Shown in pieces: positions 24,141 to 32,060 of a stretch of DNA of 64,000 nt (position 1 is its first letter; each line of letters begins with the position of its first letter). The notes beneath the pieces are model-generated. The model searched no databases. It was not told where the DNA came from and was given only the letters and a program-made list of their open reading frames with translations. Source of the DNA: Burkholderiaceae bacterium (GTDB lineage Bacteria; Pseudomonadota; Gammaproteobacteria; Burkholderiales; Burkholderiaceae_C). The stretch spans positions 1 through 64,000 of the forward strand of contig JAIESX010000020.1 in NCBI GenBank assembly GCA_019745555.1, given 5' to 3'. The position numbers were made by a program, and so were the translations under genes.

Positions 24141-24635
24141 ATGGACCCCAAGCAGACCCCACCCAACGCCTTTGGCCCCTTCGTGCCGGGCTTCGATTTC
24201 CTGCAGAAGCTCGCCCAGGGCGGCAACGCTTCCTTCCAGCAATGGGTCGCGCCTACCATGGACCCCGAGGCGCTGGACAAGCGCATCGGCGAACTCCGCG
24301 CCGTGCACTTCTGGCTGGAGCAGAACACCGCCGCACTCAAGGCCACGCTGCAGGCGCTCGAGGTGCAGAAGATGACCCTGGCCACATTGCGCAGCATGAA
24401 TGCCGTGCCCGGCAAGGCCACGGGTGCCACCAAGGCAGCCGCCACCCCCGACCCCCTGCAGTACTGGAACGCGCTGACCCAGCAGTTCCAGACTATCGCC
24501 GCCAGCGCCATGCAGGAAGTGGCCGCGCGCGCGGCCGCCGCGCAGGCCGCCACCGCCGGCAAGACACCCCGCAGCACCACGGCCGACGCCGCACCGGCCA
24601 GGAAAGCCGCGCCGCGCCGCCGCAAGACGAGTTGA
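24141..24635 (+). CDS. phaM: PhaM-type polyhydroxyalkanoate granule regulatory protein
   Basis: A 164-residue protein. FGPFVPGFDFLQKLA near residue 11, QQWVAPTMDPEALDKRIGEL near residue 33 and HFWLEQNTAALKATLQALEVQKMTLATLRSMN (split, residues about 58-88) match PhaM. The C-terminal tail is Ala/Lys/Arg-rich (TAGKTPRST...RKAAPRRRKTS), as expected for the DNA-binding part. PhaM activates PHA synthase and tethers granules to the nucleoid, so the organism probably stores PHB. The ATG behind AGGAG is preferred over a GTG six codons upstream. It lies 30 bases after the GGDEF-EAL gene and 7 before the FIST gene. Confidence 0.88.
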   Translation: MDPKQTPPNAFGPFVPGFDFLQKLAQGGNASFQQWVAPTMDPEALDKRIGELRAVHFWLEQNTAALKATLQALEVQKMTLATLRSMNAVPGKATGATKAAATPDPLQYWNALTQQFQTIAASAMQEVAARAAAAQAATAGKTPRSTTADAAPARKAAPRRRKTS

Positions 24636-24642
24636 ACCCGAG

Positions 24643-25911
24643 ATGAACCGCTTCCCCCTGGCCCACGCCACCCATCCGCAATGGCGCATGGCGGCCGCCC
24701 TCGTGCTGGCGCAGCTGCGCGCCCAGCTGGCCCTGCCCGGCGCCGGCGCCTGTCCCACGCTGGCCCTGCTCTACATCACCGACCACTACGCCGCCGAGGC
24801 CGAGGCCATCCTCGCCCACCTCAGTGCCGAGCTGCCCGAGGTGACCGACTGGGCCGGCACCGTGGGCGTGGGCATCGCCGTCACGGGTGTCGAGTACTTC
24901 GACGAACCGGCGCTGGCCGTCATGCTCTGCGACATCCCGGCCGACCAGTACCGCGTCTATTCGGGCGTCGCGCCCCTGGGCCTGGGTTTCGAGGCGCAGA
25001 CCGCGCTGGTCCATGCCGACGGCCGCACGCCCGATCTTGCCGAACTCATCCACGAGATGGCCGCGCGCACCGACAGTGGCTACCTCTTCGGCGGCCTGGC
25101 CGCCAGCCGCGGCGAGACCGTGCAGTTCGCCCAGGGCGGCGACGGCTATATCCGCGGCCAGGGCCGCAGCAGCGGCGTCTTCCATGGCGGACTCAGCGGC
25201 GTGGCCTTCGGTGAAGGCGTGGCCATCGTCTCGCGCGTCACCCAGGGCGCCCTGCCCATCGCCGGCAGCCACCGCGTCACCGAAGCCGAGCGCAATGTGG
25301 TCTACCAGCTCGACGGCGAGCCCGCGCTGCAGGTGCTGCTGCGCGAACTCAAGGTCTCGCTCGACGAGCCCGAGTCCGCGCTCGCTGCCGTGCGCGCCAC
25401 GCTGGCCGGCCTGGTGCAGCCCGAAGACGCGGCGCGCGACGCCAGTGCCGGCGGCATCCGCCGCACCGGCAACTTCGGCAGCGACGTGCGCGTGCGCCAC
25501 ATCATCGGCCTGGACCCGCAGCGCGGCGGCGTGGCCCTGGCTGACATGGTGGAAGAGGGCATGCAGCTCGCCTTCTGCCAGCGCAACGCCCAGGCCGCGC
25601 GCGCCGACCTCATGCGCATCTGCGCCGAGATCCGCGAGGAGCTGGAGCCCGAGGAACTGCACCTGACCAGCGCCACCGCACCGGCGGCGCCGGAACCCGA
25701 GCCCGCGCGGGCGCGCCAGATCGCCGGCGCCATCTACGTCAGCTGCTCAGGCCGCGGCGGCCCGCACTTCGGCGCGCCCAGCGCCGAGCTGCAGATCGTG
25801 CGCCACGCGCTGGGTGATGTGCCGCTGATCGGCTACTTCGCCGGCGGCGAGATTGCGCGGCACCATGTGTATGGCTACACAGGGGTGCTGACGGTGTTTC
25901 TGGCGGATTGA
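24643..25911 (+). CDS. FIST domain signal-transduction protein
   Basis: A 422-residue soluble protein with FIST N and FIST C domains. FIST_N features include TVGVGIAVTGVEYFDEPALAVML near residue 77 (split) and GYLFGGLAASRGE near residue 147; FIST_C closes with GAIYVSCSGRGGPHFG near residue 365 and VPLIGYFAGGEIARHHVYGYTGVLTVF at the end (split). FIST domains are thought to sense small ligands such as amino acids and usually accompany signalling proteins; the GGDEF-EAL sensor two genes upstream fits that. It starts 7 bases after phaM, so all three may share a transcript. It converges on the XRE regulator. Confidence 0.88.
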   Translation: MNRFPLAHATHPQWRMAAALVLAQLRAQLALPGAGACPTLALLYITDHYAAEAEAILAHLSAELPEVTDWAGTVGVGIAVTGVEYFDEPALAVMLCDIPADQYRVYSGVAPLGLGFEAQTALVHADGRTPDLAELIHEMAARTDSGYLFGGLAASRGETVQFAQGGDGYIRGQGRSSGVFHGGLSGVAFGEGVAIVSRVTQGALPIAGSHRVTEAERNVVYQLDGEPALQVLLRELKVSLDEPESALAAVRATLAGLVQPEDAARDASAGGIRRTGNFGSDVRVRHIIGLDPQRGGVALADMVEEGMQLAFCQRNAQAARADLMRICAEIREELEPEELHLTSATAPAAPEPEPARARQIAGAIYVSCSGRGGPHFGAPSAELQIVRHALGDVPLIGYFAGGEIARHHVYGYTGVLTVFLAD

Positions 25912-25922
25912 GTTGTCTGCCT

Positions 25923-26654
25923 TCATCGCCGCAACGCCGAAAACGCCTCGAACTCCCAGCTGCGCATCGCCAGCACCAGCGTGTAGCCCTCGCGGTCTTT
26001 CTCGGGCAGCTTCTGGTCGGTCTGGTGCTGTTGCGCGAAGTCCTGGGCCACGCGCTGCAGGCGCTCCACGAAAGACGGTGCCAGGCTGCGCGCGATGCTG
26101 CCGTGCACCAGCAGCAGGCCTTCGCCATGGCCGTCGAAGCCGCCGCCGTAATAGTCCAGCAGCGCGTGCTCGCGGAAGAAGTCCATCACCGGGCCGTGCG
26201 GGCGCCAGCGGAAGGTCTTGGCCAGCTTGAGGCGGTAGCGGTTGAGCGGGCGCAGCTCGATGATGCCCAGGCGGTCGAGCTGGGCGAGGTATTTCACGCC
26301 CTCGGCTTCGGTGAGCCGGTAGGCCGCGGTGATCTGCTCCAGCGTCCACTGGCTCAGCACGCAGATGGCCACCAGCAAGAGCTTCTTGTCCGCCACCACG
26401 GCCTTCTCCTGCGCCTGGGTCAGCTCGGCCAGCAGGGGCTGGGCGTCGGCCACGCGGCGTGCGAGCTCGGCAAAGTCCAGCTTGAGCGCGCGACAGATGG
26501 CGTCGATGCGTGAGAGCGCCATGTCGCCCTTGGCCAGCATGCGCTTGACGCTGCTCTCGGCCATGTCCAGCTTTTGCGCCAGATCGGCATAGGTCATGTG
26601 CGCGGCCTTGAGCTCCTTCTTCAGGGCCAGGACGAGATCGGCGGTGGTACTCAT
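25923..26654 (-). CDS. XRE-family transcriptional regulator
   Basis: A 243-residue regulator. The N-terminal helix-turn-helix covers residues about 5-65 (MTYADLAQKLDMAESSVKRML). The C-terminal 170 residues contain AICVLSQWTLEQITAAYRLTEAEG near residue 105 (split) and FRWRPHGPVMDFFREHALLDYY near residue 150 (split); the function of this part is unknown. The start ATG gives MSTTADLVLALKKEL; the frame is open further up but the extra part runs through the operator. A perfect 19-base palindrome lies 31 bases upstream, and the same motif occurs in front of the YiaAB gene, so autoregulation and a wider regulon are likely. Confidence 0.82.
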   Translation of the reverse strand: MSTTADLVLALKKELKAAHMTYADLAQKLDMAESSVKRMLAKGDMALSRIDAICRALKLDFAELARRVADAQPLLAELTQAQEKAVVADKKLLLVAICVLSQWTLEQITAAYRLTEAEGVKYLAQLDRLGIIELRPLNRYRLKLAKTFRWRPHGPVMDFFREHALLDYYGGGFDGHGEGLLLVHGSIARSLAPSFVERLQRVAQDFAQQHQTDQKLPEKDREGYTLVLAMRSWEFEAFSALRR

Positions 26655-26684
26655 GTCGTGCTCACAAAGGCTGGAGGGGAGTTT

Positions 26685-26703
26685 GGTATCGATTATCGAT
26701 ACC
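26685..26703. promoter_or_regulatory. Perfect 19-base palindrome, probable operator of the XRE regulator
   Basis: GGTATCGATTATCGATACC reads the same on both strands except for its central base. It lies between the XRE regulator and the divergent ceramidase-like/acyltransferase gene. The core GTATCG-N5-CGATAC recurs at 31944-31960. Symmetry and position fit a dimeric regulator controlling its own promoter. Confidence 0.75.
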
Positions 26704-26718
26704 CCCGGTAGACAGCGA

Positions 26719-26736
26719 CATGAAAGTCGCATGAAA
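26719..26736. promoter_or_regulatory. Tandem 7-4-7 direct repeat, OmpR/PhoB-type site
   Basis: CATGAAA-GTCG-CATGAAA is an exact 7-base direct repeat with a 4-base linker, the 11-base period used by OmpR-family response regulators. It lies 61 bases before the start of the ceramidase-like/acyltransferase gene and just past the XRE palindrome. The regulator is not identifiable from sequence. Confidence 0.45.
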
Positions 26737-26796
26737 TGACCCCGTGGGCGATGCGTGCGCCCCACACTGCGCCGCATGCCCACTCACGGAGTCTTC

Positions 26797-29523
26797 ATGT
26801 CACTCACCCTGTCCCGTGCCGAAGCCCTGTTGCTCGGTGCCCTTGCCCTCCTGGCCCTGTGGGCCGGCTTCGGTCCATCGTTGGCCCAGGCCCCGCACAT
26901 CCATGACTACGCCGACCAGCGCGCCTGGCTGGGCCTGCCCTGTGCGCTCGACGTGCTGAGCAATCTGCCCTTTGCGCTCTTCGGCCTCTGGGGCCTGCGC
27001 GTGCTGGGTCGCGTACCCGCTGCGGCGCTGGACGGCACGCAGCGCGCCCTGGCCGCGCTCTTCTTCACGGGCCTGGTGCTCACGGCCTTGGCCTCGGGCT
27101 GGTACCACTGGCGGGCGGACGATGCGGGTCTGTTCATCGACCGCCTGGGCATGAGCTTCGCGTTTGCCGGCCTCTTGGGTCTGGCTGTGGCCAGCCGCAT
27201 CACGGCACGCGCCGGCGCCTGGACGGCGCCCGTGGTGCTGCTCTGGGGTGGGCTCGGTGCCTGGATCTGCTGGCGCAGCGGCAACCTGCTGCCCTGGGCC
27301 GTGCTGCAGGGCGCGGGGCTGGCGCTGCTGCTGGTCTTGTCGACGTTGCCAGTGCGCGGGGTAGCGGTGCGCTGGTGGCTCATCATCGTCATCTATGCCG
27401 CGGCCAAGCTCTGCGAGCTGGCGGACCACGTGATCTACGAGGCCACCGGACAGCTCATTTCGGGTCACAGTCTCAAGCACCTCGTGGCTGCAGTCGCCGC
27501 CTGGCCTGTCATCCGCGCGTTAAAGGCGCTGGGGCAGAATGCCGGCGAACAGAACAAATCAACGGAGGAGACTCTCTTGCGCGACTTTGACCAAGCCTGG
27601 CCTGAGGGGCAGAAGCCCGCGGCCCACGACGCCCATCCCAACCAGTTCGCCCTGCTCAAGCAACGCCGCTTCGCGCCCTTCTTCTGGACACAGTTCGCCG
27701 GCGCGGCCAACGACAACCTCTTCAAGTTCGCCTTCACCGTGATGGTGACCTACCAGCTCAGCGTGGGCTGGCTGCCGCCGGCGCTGGCGGGCCTGGTGAT
27801 CGGCGCGCTCTTCATCCTGCCCTTCGTGCTCTTCAGTGCCACCAGTGGGCAACTGAGCGACAAGTACAACAAGACGCGGCTGATGCGCTTCACCAAGGAC
27901 CTGGAGATCGCCATCATGCTGATCGCGGCCTGGGGCTTCGTCATGGGCCAGGTGGCCGTGCTGCTGGGCTGCATCTTCCTCATGGGCCTGCAGTCCACCA
28001 TCTTCGGCCCCGTCAAATACGCCTACCTGCCCGAGGTGCTGGGCGAGCGCGAGCTCACGGGCGGCAACGGCATGATCGAGATGGGCACCTTCGTGGCCAT
28101 CCTGCTGGGAAATGTGGTCGGCGGCCTGGTGGTGGCCATGCCCGAGGTGGGCCACCAGAACGTGGCCGTCGCCTGCGTGGCCCTGGCCATCGTGGGCCGC
28201 GTCACGGCGGCGCGCATCCCGCTGGTGCCGCCGGCCGACCCCGCGCTGAAGATCAACTGGAACCCCTTCACCGAAACCTGGCGCAACCTCAAGCTCGCGC
28301 ACGGCAACATCGTCGTCTTCCGCTCCCTGCTGGGTATCAGCTGGATGTGGTTCTTCGGCGCCGTCTTCCTGAGCCAGTTCCCCAGCTTCGCCAAGGAGGT
28401 GCTGCACGGCAACGAGCAGGTCGCGTCTTTCCTGCTGGTGGTGTTCTCCATCGGCATCGGCACGGGCTCGCTGCTGTGCGAGCTCATGAGCCGCCGCCAT
28501 GTGGAAATCGGCCTGGTGCCGCTGGGCGCCATCGGCATGAGTGTCTTCGCCGTCGACCTCTACTTCGCCTCGCGCAGCCTGCCCGATGCCGAGCTCATGG
28601 GCCTGGCCGCCTTCCTAGCCCAGCCCGCGCACTGGCGCATCATGGCCGACCTGCTGTTGCTGAGCCTGTTCGCCGGCCTCTACAGCGTGCCCATGTACGC
28701 GCTGATCCAGCTGCGCAGCCCGGCCACGCACCGCGCGCGCATCATCGCCGCCAACAACATCCTCAACGCCTTGTTCATGGTGGTCAGCGCCGTGCTGGCC
28801 GGCGCCATGCTGGCCCTGGGTTTCAGCGTGCCCCAGGTCTTCCTGGCCGTGGGCCTGGCCAACGCCGTGGTGGGCATCTACATCTTCCTGATGGTGCCGG
28901 AATACCTGTTGCGCTTCATCGCCTGGCTGCTCACGCACTTCATCTACCGCTTCAAGATCAAGGGCGACGAACACATTCCGACGCAGGGCCCGGCCATCCT
29001 GGCCTGCAACCACGTGAGCTTCATCGACCCGGTGCTGCTCATGGCCGCCAGCCCGCGGCCCATCCGCTTCATCATGGACCACCGCATCTTCAAGCTGCCG
29101 GTGCTGGGCTGGCTCTTCAAGCTGGCCAAGGCCATCCCCATCGCCCCCAAGAGCGAAGACCCGCAGGCCTACGAGGCTGCGCTCAAGGCTGCCGTCGAAG
29201 TGCTGAAAGACGGCGAGCTGCTCGCCATCTTCCCCGAAGGCGGCATCACCCGCGACGGCACGCTGCAGGAGTTCAAGGGCGGCATCATGAAGATCCTGGA
29301 GCAGCAGCCCGTGCCCGTGATCCCCATGGCGCTCACCAACCTCTGGGGCTCCTACTTCAGCCGCATCGAACTCGTGGGCGGCAAGCCGACGGCGATGAGC
29401 AAGCCTTTCCGGCGCGGGCTGTTCAATCGGGTGGGGTTGAATGTGGGGGCGCCGGTGGCCGCGAATGAAGTTCAGTTGGATGGGTTGAGGGAAGGAGTAG
29501 CTAAGTTGGCTCGTGACGTTTAG
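26797..29523 (+). CDS. Fusion: ceramidase-like membrane domain + MFS transporter + PlsC acyltransferase
   Basis: One uninterrupted frame of 908 residues. Residues 1-250 are a seven-helix protein resembling the alkaline ceramidase/CREST group, with WYHWRADDAGLFIDRLGMSF near residue 102 and ELADHVIYEATG near residue 207. After a polar linker comes an LplT-like MFS transporter (about 285-690; AGAANDNLFKFAFT, SDKYNKTRLMRFTKDLE). The last 200 residues are a PlsC acyltransferase with NHVSFID (HX4D) and FPEGGITRDG. The last two parts together resemble a lysophospholipid flip-and-reacylate module as in Aas/LplT. A GGAGGAG at 27564-27570 six bases before an in-frame TTG (27577) marks a likely second start, so two proteins may be made. 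The first start follows ACGGAG. Confidence 0.8.
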   Translation: MSLTLSRAEALLLGALALLALWAGFGPSLAQAPHIHDYADQRAWLGLPCALDVLSNLPFALFGLWGLRVLGRVPAAALDGTQRALAALFFTGLVLTALASGWYHWRADDAGLFIDRLGMSFAFAGLLGLAVASRITARAGAWTAPVVLLWGGLGAWICWRSGNLLPWAVLQGAGLALLLVLSTLPVRGVAVRWWLIIVIYAAAKLCELADHVIYEATGQLISGHSLKHLVAAVAAWPVIRALKALGQNAGEQNKSTEETLLRDFDQAWPEGQKPAAHDAHPNQFALLKQRRFAPFFWTQFAGAANDNLFKFAFTVMVTYQLSVGWLPPALAGLVIGALFILPFVLFSATSGQLSDKYNKTRLMRFTKDLEIAIMLIAAWGFVMGQVAVLLGCIFLMGLQSTIFGPVKYAYLPEVLGERELTGGNGMIEMGTFVAILLGNVVGGLVVAMPEVGHQNVAVACVALAIVGRVTAARIPLVPPADPALKINWNPFTETWRNLKLAHGNIVVFRSLLGISWMWFFGAVFLSQFPSFAKEVLHGNEQVASFLLVVFSIGIGTGSLLCELMSRRHVEIGLVPLGAIGMSVFAVDLYFASRSLPDAELMGLAAFLAQPAHWRIMADLLLLSLFAGLYSVPMYALIQLRSPATHRARIIAANNILNALFMVVSAVLAGAMLALGFSVPQVFLAVGLANAVVGIYIFLMVPEYLLRFIAWLLTHFIYRFKIKGDEHIPTQGPAILACNHVSFIDPVLLMAASPRPIRFIMDHRIFKLPVLGWLFKLAKAIPIAPKSEDPQAYEAALKAAVEVLKDGELLAIFPEGGITRDGTLQEFKGGIMKILEQQPVPVIPMALTNLWGSYFSRIELVGGKPTAMSKPFRRGLFNRVGLNVGAPVAANEVQLDGLREGVAKLARDV

Positions 29524-29564
29524 TAACGTTGGTCAGCTGGAAACGTTTGGCTCAAATTGGGGGA

Positions 29565-30260
29565 ATGATGACGAATAAGAAATGGATGTACTTGGCTCTG
29601 GTGGCAGTGATTGCCATCTCGCTATGTCTTGTCATCTTTGGCACTGGCGAGTTGATTAAAGAACTCGCCGGAGTACCCTTGGTGCTCGCGCTAACTGCTG
29701 CCCTTTTTCAGATCATCCGAGATCAAAGTGCCCATGAGCGAAGTGAAGTTCTGATGCGTTACCAGAATAGTTTCGCAATGGGGGCGACCTCACATATGGC
29801 CAATGTCGCTTTCGACAAACATGCCAAGTTTTGCGAAGAGTACATAAAAGAATCTTACGCAGCACTGCAAACGATATTTCGTGAGGGGCCAACACCAGAG
29901 GCGCTGAACCATGCATCAAATTTGGTAAGCATTCGGGCGAAATATGCGGTTTGGCTAACGACAGAAATTGAGAATCAGCTGCAGCCTTTTGAGGCGGCAT
30001 TCCGTCAAATGGGGGCAAGTGCTGGCTATGTTGCGGCAACTGTTGGAGAGCGTACCGCGACACAACGGAAAGAACATATTGACCGTATGTATAGGCTTTT
30101 GGCCCAACTATCCAGCCAAAAAGAATGGGATGGGGAGGAACTTACAGATGATCTAGCTATCGCGACCCAGATTCAACGGTTGCGATCGATTCTCGGCATC
30201 GATGAGCTCAGCAAGTTGCGTCAGTCTCTGCTGATGCGCGCGGTCAAGGAACTGAATTAG
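29565..30260 (+). CDS. Orphan two-helix membrane protein of lower GC
   Basis: A 231-residue protein I cannot name. Two hydrophobic helices lie at residues about 6-25 and 33-50, followed by a 175-residue helical cytoplasmic part with RYQNSFAMGATSHMANVAFD and ASNLVSIRAKYAVWLTTEIE. I recall similar uncharacterised proteins scattered in proteobacteria. Base composition is unlike the neighbours: two 60-base lines I counted (29761 and 29821) are 50% and 38% G+C. Codons such as AAA, TTT and ATA are common. It was probably acquired as a single gene. Two ATGs (29565, 29568) follow a GGGGGA. Confidence 0.7.
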   Translation: MMTNKKWMYLALVAVIAISLCLVIFGTGELIKELAGVPLVLALTAALFQIIRDQSAHERSEVLMRYQNSFAMGATSHMANVAFDKHAKFCEEYIKESYAALQTIFREGPTPEALNHASNLVSIRAKYAVWLTTEIENQLQPFEAAFRQMGASAGYVAATVGERTATQRKEHIDRMYRLLAQLSSQKEWDGEELTDDLAIATQIQRLRSILGIDELSKLRQSLLMRAVKELN

Positions 30261-30298
30261 TGAGGTAGGTGGTGGGGTTAAGTGACGAGGCGAAACCC

Positions 30299-30841
30299 AT
30301 GAACAAACTTCCCCTTAACCAAGCCTTCACCCTGCTCGAACCCGGCCCCGTGGTGCTCGTCACCACCCATGACGGGAAGCAGCCCAACATCATGACCATC
30401 TCCTGGACGATGGTGGTGGACTTCACGCCGGTGTTCGCTCTCACCACCGGGCCCTGGAACCATTCCTTTGCCGCGCTGCGCAAGACGAAAGAGTGCGTGA
30501 TCGCTATCCCTACGGTGGACCTGCTGGACCAGGTCGTCGGCATCGGCACCTGCTCGGGCGCCGACACGGACAAGTTCGAGAAATTCAGGCTCACGCCGGC
30601 CAAGGCCAGCCAGGTGAAGGCACCGTTGATCATGGAATGCCTGGCGAACATCGAGTGCAAGCTGATCGACTACAGCCGCAAGCACGGTGTCGTCTTCCTG
30701 CAGGGCGTGGCCGCCTGGGTGGACGCCACACGCAAGGAACGCCGCATGCTGCACGCCGTGGGCGACGGCACCTTCATCGCCGACGGCCGCAAGCTGGACC
30801 GGCGCCAGGCCATGCGCGCCAAGCTGCCGGCCGGCGTCTGA
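30299..30841 (+). CDS. Flavin reductase-like / flavoredoxin family protein
   Basis: A 180-residue FMN-binding split-barrel protein. PVVLVTTHDGKQPNIMTISWTMVVDFTP (split, residues about 17-45) is the flavin-binding start of flavoredoxins, and KECVIAIPTVDLLDQVVGIG and ECLANIECKLIDYSRKHG follow. Such proteins bind FMN and reduce flavins or act as small electron carriers. No oxygenase partner is adjacent. The ATG gives MNKLPLNQAF, the usual start; an earlier GTG extension adds only ten residues that overlap no ribosome site. It stands alone between the lower-GC gene and two small membrane proteins. Confidence 0.85.
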   Translation: MNKLPLNQAFTLLEPGPVVLVTTHDGKQPNIMTISWTMVVDFTPVFALTTGPWNHSFAALRKTKECVIAIPTVDLLDQVVGIGTCSGADTDKFEKFRLTPAKASQVKAPLIMECLANIECKLIDYSRKHGVVFLQGVAAWVDATRKERRMLHAVGDGTFIADGRKLDRRQAMRAKLPAGV

Positions 30842-31044
30842 GTGGCCAGTGGGGCGACAAGGCCGGGCGAACAAGCACTTGGCGAGATCTGTGACCACAG
30901 TGACAATGACCTTCAGCTGTCAATGCAGGTTGGGCGCATGAAAAGTTTGCATCTCTTCCGATGGCATGCGCTTGCCGCTTGCGGCTTGCCACAGACCGCA
31001 GCTGGCGAGTGGCATGGCGGTCTTTTTCGCTGGACAAGGCGCGC

Positions 31045-31461
31045 ATGATGAAAAGAGTCAATCCGGGGGCGGCCTTGCTTGCGGCCGTGATCATTACAGT
31101 CCTTGCTGCGCTTGCGTGGCCGGCCCTGTGGGGTATCGCATGCGATGCTCTGTCCGATGGGTCGATCGTTGTCGGCATACGTTCCCGCCCAGCCGGATTT
31201 GCATGGCACCACACCTACACGATCCATGCTTCGCCGGTGCTGTTCTCGCTGCATGTTGCTGCCTATCCTGCTCTCGCCGTCATGCTGTCGCTGTTTGCCG
31301 CAGTGACGTGGTTGACTCTGCTGCCACTGGCCATTCTCAGGCTGGTGTTCGTGAAAAGACTGTTGGTCATCATGGTTTTCGGAGGTGCTGCGGCAGGCGT
31401 CTATTGGCTTTTGGTTTTTTTCGGCTTGACGTTGATAGGCCTGGTGATAGCCCCACCTTAG
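31045..31461 (+). CDS. Small membrane protein of unknown function
   Basis: A 138-residue protein with a first helix at residues about 8-28 (LLAAVIITVLAALAWPALWG), an external loop of about 35 residues with WHHTYTIHASPVLF, and three closely spaced helices after residue 68. I recognise no family. Two ATGs (31045, 31048) follow a poor AAGG. The 200 bases between it and the flavin-reductase gene show no gene or clear promoter. The next membrane-protein gene begins 26 bases after its stop. Confidence 0.55.
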   Translation: MMKRVNPGAALLAAVIITVLAALAWPALWGIACDALSDGSIVVGIRSRPAGFAWHHTYTIHASPVLFSLHVAAYPALAVMLSLFAAVTWLTLLPLAILRLVFVKRLLVIMVFGGAAAGVYWLLVFFGLTLIGLVIAPP

Positions 31462-31487
31462 CGCCGCACCCGAAGGGCCCCACCATC

Positions 31488-31910
31488 ATGTTGCGATCTG
31501 GTCGTTTGCATTTCTTCCTCCTGGGCTTGGTCCCGCTGCTGAACGCGCTCGCCCTGCTGCTCTACGGCCTGCACCTGGCCACCAGCGGTTCGGGCGGGAC
31601 GGAGCGGGCCGTGCCGGTGCTGCTGGTGCTGGCCGCGGCGGGTGGGCTGGCTCTGGGCGTGGCGGTGGTCCGGCGCGGCCGAGACCTGGGGTCGGGTGCG
31701 CTGGCATCGTTGGCGGGCCTGGTGCTCAGCGCCGGCCTGGGCCCCATGGTCCTGCTGTATCTGGGCTACCTCTTGTTCAAGAACGGGCAGCCGGGGGACA
31801 ACGCCTTTGGCCCGCCCGCACCGGCCGCCACGCTGGCGGTCTGGCTCTGGTCTCTGGTGGCGCTGGTGCTGCCCTGGTTCATGGCCGTCATGGCGGCACG
31901 GCTGATGTAA
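31488..31910 (+). CDS. Small four-helix membrane protein of unknown function
   Basis: A 140-residue protein made of four hydrophobic helices (LHFFLLGLVPLLNALALLLYG at the start, split; AVPVLLVLAAAGGLALGVAVV; ALASLAGLVLSAGLGPMVLLY; WLWSLVALVLPWFMAVMAA). Between the third and fourth is KNGQPGDNAFGPPAP, which resembles the GxxGxNxYGPDP end motif of DUF805 proteins, but the rest does not match that family well enough for me to assign it. It starts 26 bases after the preceding small membrane gene and may be co-transcribed with it. Confidence 0.6.
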   Translation: MLRSGRLHFFLLGLVPLLNALALLLYGLHLATSGSGGTERAVPVLLVLAAAGGLALGVAVVRRGRDLGSGALASLAGLVLSAGLGPMVLLYLGYLLFKNGQPGDNAFGPPAPAATLAVWLWSLVALVLPWFMAVMAARLM

Positions 31911-31943
31911 GGCGGGCCGCTGGCCTGTCCCGACCAGCCAAAA

Positions 31944-32001
31944 GTATCGAAATCCGATACCAAAAATCCAAAGACGCGCCACTTGTATCGAAATCAGACT
32001 C
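31944..32001. promoter_or_regulatory. Second GTATCG-N5-CGATAC operator and a degenerate copy
   Basis: GTATCGAAATCCGATAC (31944-31960) has the same six-base arms and five-base spacing as the palindrome beside the XRE regulator. A second GTATCGAAATC at 31985-31995 has one intact arm only. The pair is spaced 41 bases apart, about four helical turns, and lies 60-117 bases before the YiaAB gene start. Confidence 0.7.
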
Positions 32002-32060
32002 CGGTTTGAGCACCGCCGCGCACACTGCGCGCCATGTTCAACAACCCCAAGGGGTCTTAC

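Noticed and set aside
21465-24758. Open frame of over 1000 codons on the minus strand, opposite the GGDEF-EAL gene
   Set aside because: It mirrors a well-supported gene with clear domains; its protein is His/Gln/Gly-rich without any recognisable motif, typical for antisense frames in high-GC DNA.
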